Below, one piece after another: positions 4,912 to 5,249 of a stretch of 5,249 nt of DNA. The notes below the pieces were generated by a model. That model was given only the letters and a program-made list of their open reading frames with translations. It was not told the DNA's origin and did not search any database. The translations under genes and the position numbers were made by a program. The DNA comes from Palsa-504 sp050010815 (lineage in GTDB: Bacteria; Actinomycetota; Actinomycetes; Streptosporangiales; Streptosporangiaceae). The DNA is taken from NCBI GenBank assembly GCA_050010815.1, contig JBEKKH010000580.1, positions 1 through 5,249 of the forward strand, given 5' to 3'. The stretch's first letter is position 1; each line of letters opens with the position of its first letter.

Positions 4912-5249
4912 GTGGAATCAACGAACGTCGACCGCCGGACGCGGAAGATCCGACGAACCGGCCGGCACACCACGCCGTCGCAGGTCGAGAAGGTCGCGGA
5001 GAAGGCAGGCAAGGCCGCCCCCGTGGTGGCGATCGCGGGCGCCATGGTCGCCGCGCCGCAGGCGCACGCCGCCGTCACCGCGTCCGCCAAGACCGCGACC
5101 GTGGCCGAGCAGCAGGTGCGTACGGTTGCCCGCACCGACGCTCTGGTCCGGCGTGATCAGCCGGCCACTCGCACGTACACCGTCCGGTCCGGAGACTCGC
5201 TGTCCGCGATCTCGGAGCGTGAGTACGGCACCTACTCGCACTGGGGGTG
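4912..5249 (+). CDS. Exported LysM-domain cell-wall protein, 3' end outside window
   Basis: The first 112 residues of a secreted protein. A long basic N-terminus (RRTRKIRRTGRH at 8-19) is followed by a hydrophobic stretch (APVVAIAGAMVAAP, 36-49) and a likely signal peptidase site after Ala-His-Ala (51-53). A linker of about 35 residues leads to a LysM domain from residue 88: TYTVRSGDSLSAISEREYG. LysM binds peptidoglycan. In actinomycetes this layout usually continues into a lytic transglycosylase or resuscitation-promoting-factor domain, which would be beyond the window, so the enzyme class cannot be stated. The long charged N-terminal region is common for exported proteins of this group. The start GTG at 4912 has GGGGAG 4 bases upstream. 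The gene is transcribed away from the MaoC-like gene and appears to have its own promoter. Confidence 0.82.
   Translation, partial: MESTNVDRRTRKIRRTGRHTTPSQVEKVAEKAGKAAPVVAIAGAMVAAPQAHAAVTASAKTATVAEQQVRTVARTDALVRRDQPATRTYTVRSGDSLSAISEREYGTYSHWG

Noticed and set aside
4727..4921. Minus-strand frame of 64 codons in the divergent spacer
   Set aside because: Starts with TTG without a ribosome binding site, shows no family features and overlaps the LysM start region.
4918..5241. Minus-strand frame of 107 codons opposite the LysM gene
   Set aside because: The plus strand encodes an evident signal peptide and LysM domain with a good ribosome binding site; this is a shadow.

Overview
The window is high-GC DNA with strongly G/C-ending codons and GTG as well as ATG starts. 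Its gene content (SixA-type histidine phosphatase, tandem DUF427 protein, CBS-BON protein, exported LysM protein) points to an actinomycete (Actinomycetota). A narrower placement is not supported. It reads as ordinary chromosomal DNA: I see no transposase, integrase, tRNA, rRNA or CRISPR array. No clearly new system stands out, but several small features deserve checking.

Left part, plus strand. The window opens inside an AMP-forming acetyl-CoA synthetase gene (C-terminal 272 residues, ending at 820). A strong hairpin follows at 843-880. Next come a CBS-CBS-BON protein (966-1634) and, overlapping its end by 8 bases, a small single-pass membrane protein (1627-1878). These last two look translationally coupled.

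Middle and right part, minus strand. Four genes point leftwards and converge on the small membrane gene. In transcription order they are a MaoC-like hydratase with a short C-terminus and an Arg where the catalytic His is expected (4673-4272), a conserved-looking protein of unknown function (4230-3628), a SixA-like phosphohistidine phosphatase (3539-2991) and a two-domain DUF427 protein (2742-1939). The first three are spaced closely enough (41 and 88 bases) to be one transcription unit. DUF427 is set off by a 248-base spacer with an unusual inverted repeat, a 9-base direct repeat and G-runs.

Right edge, plus strand. After a 238-base divergent spacer of lower GC, an exported LysM cell-wall protein starts at 4912 with a good ribosome binding site and runs off the window.

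The genes do not form one obvious pathway. Acetate activation, an adenylate-sensing type CBS-BON protein and a hydratase are compatible with central or fatty-acid metabolism and stress response, but that link is inference. The most checkable oddities are the probably impaired MaoC gene, the competing inverted repeats around its start codon, and the structured AT-rich/G-rich island at 2850-2964.
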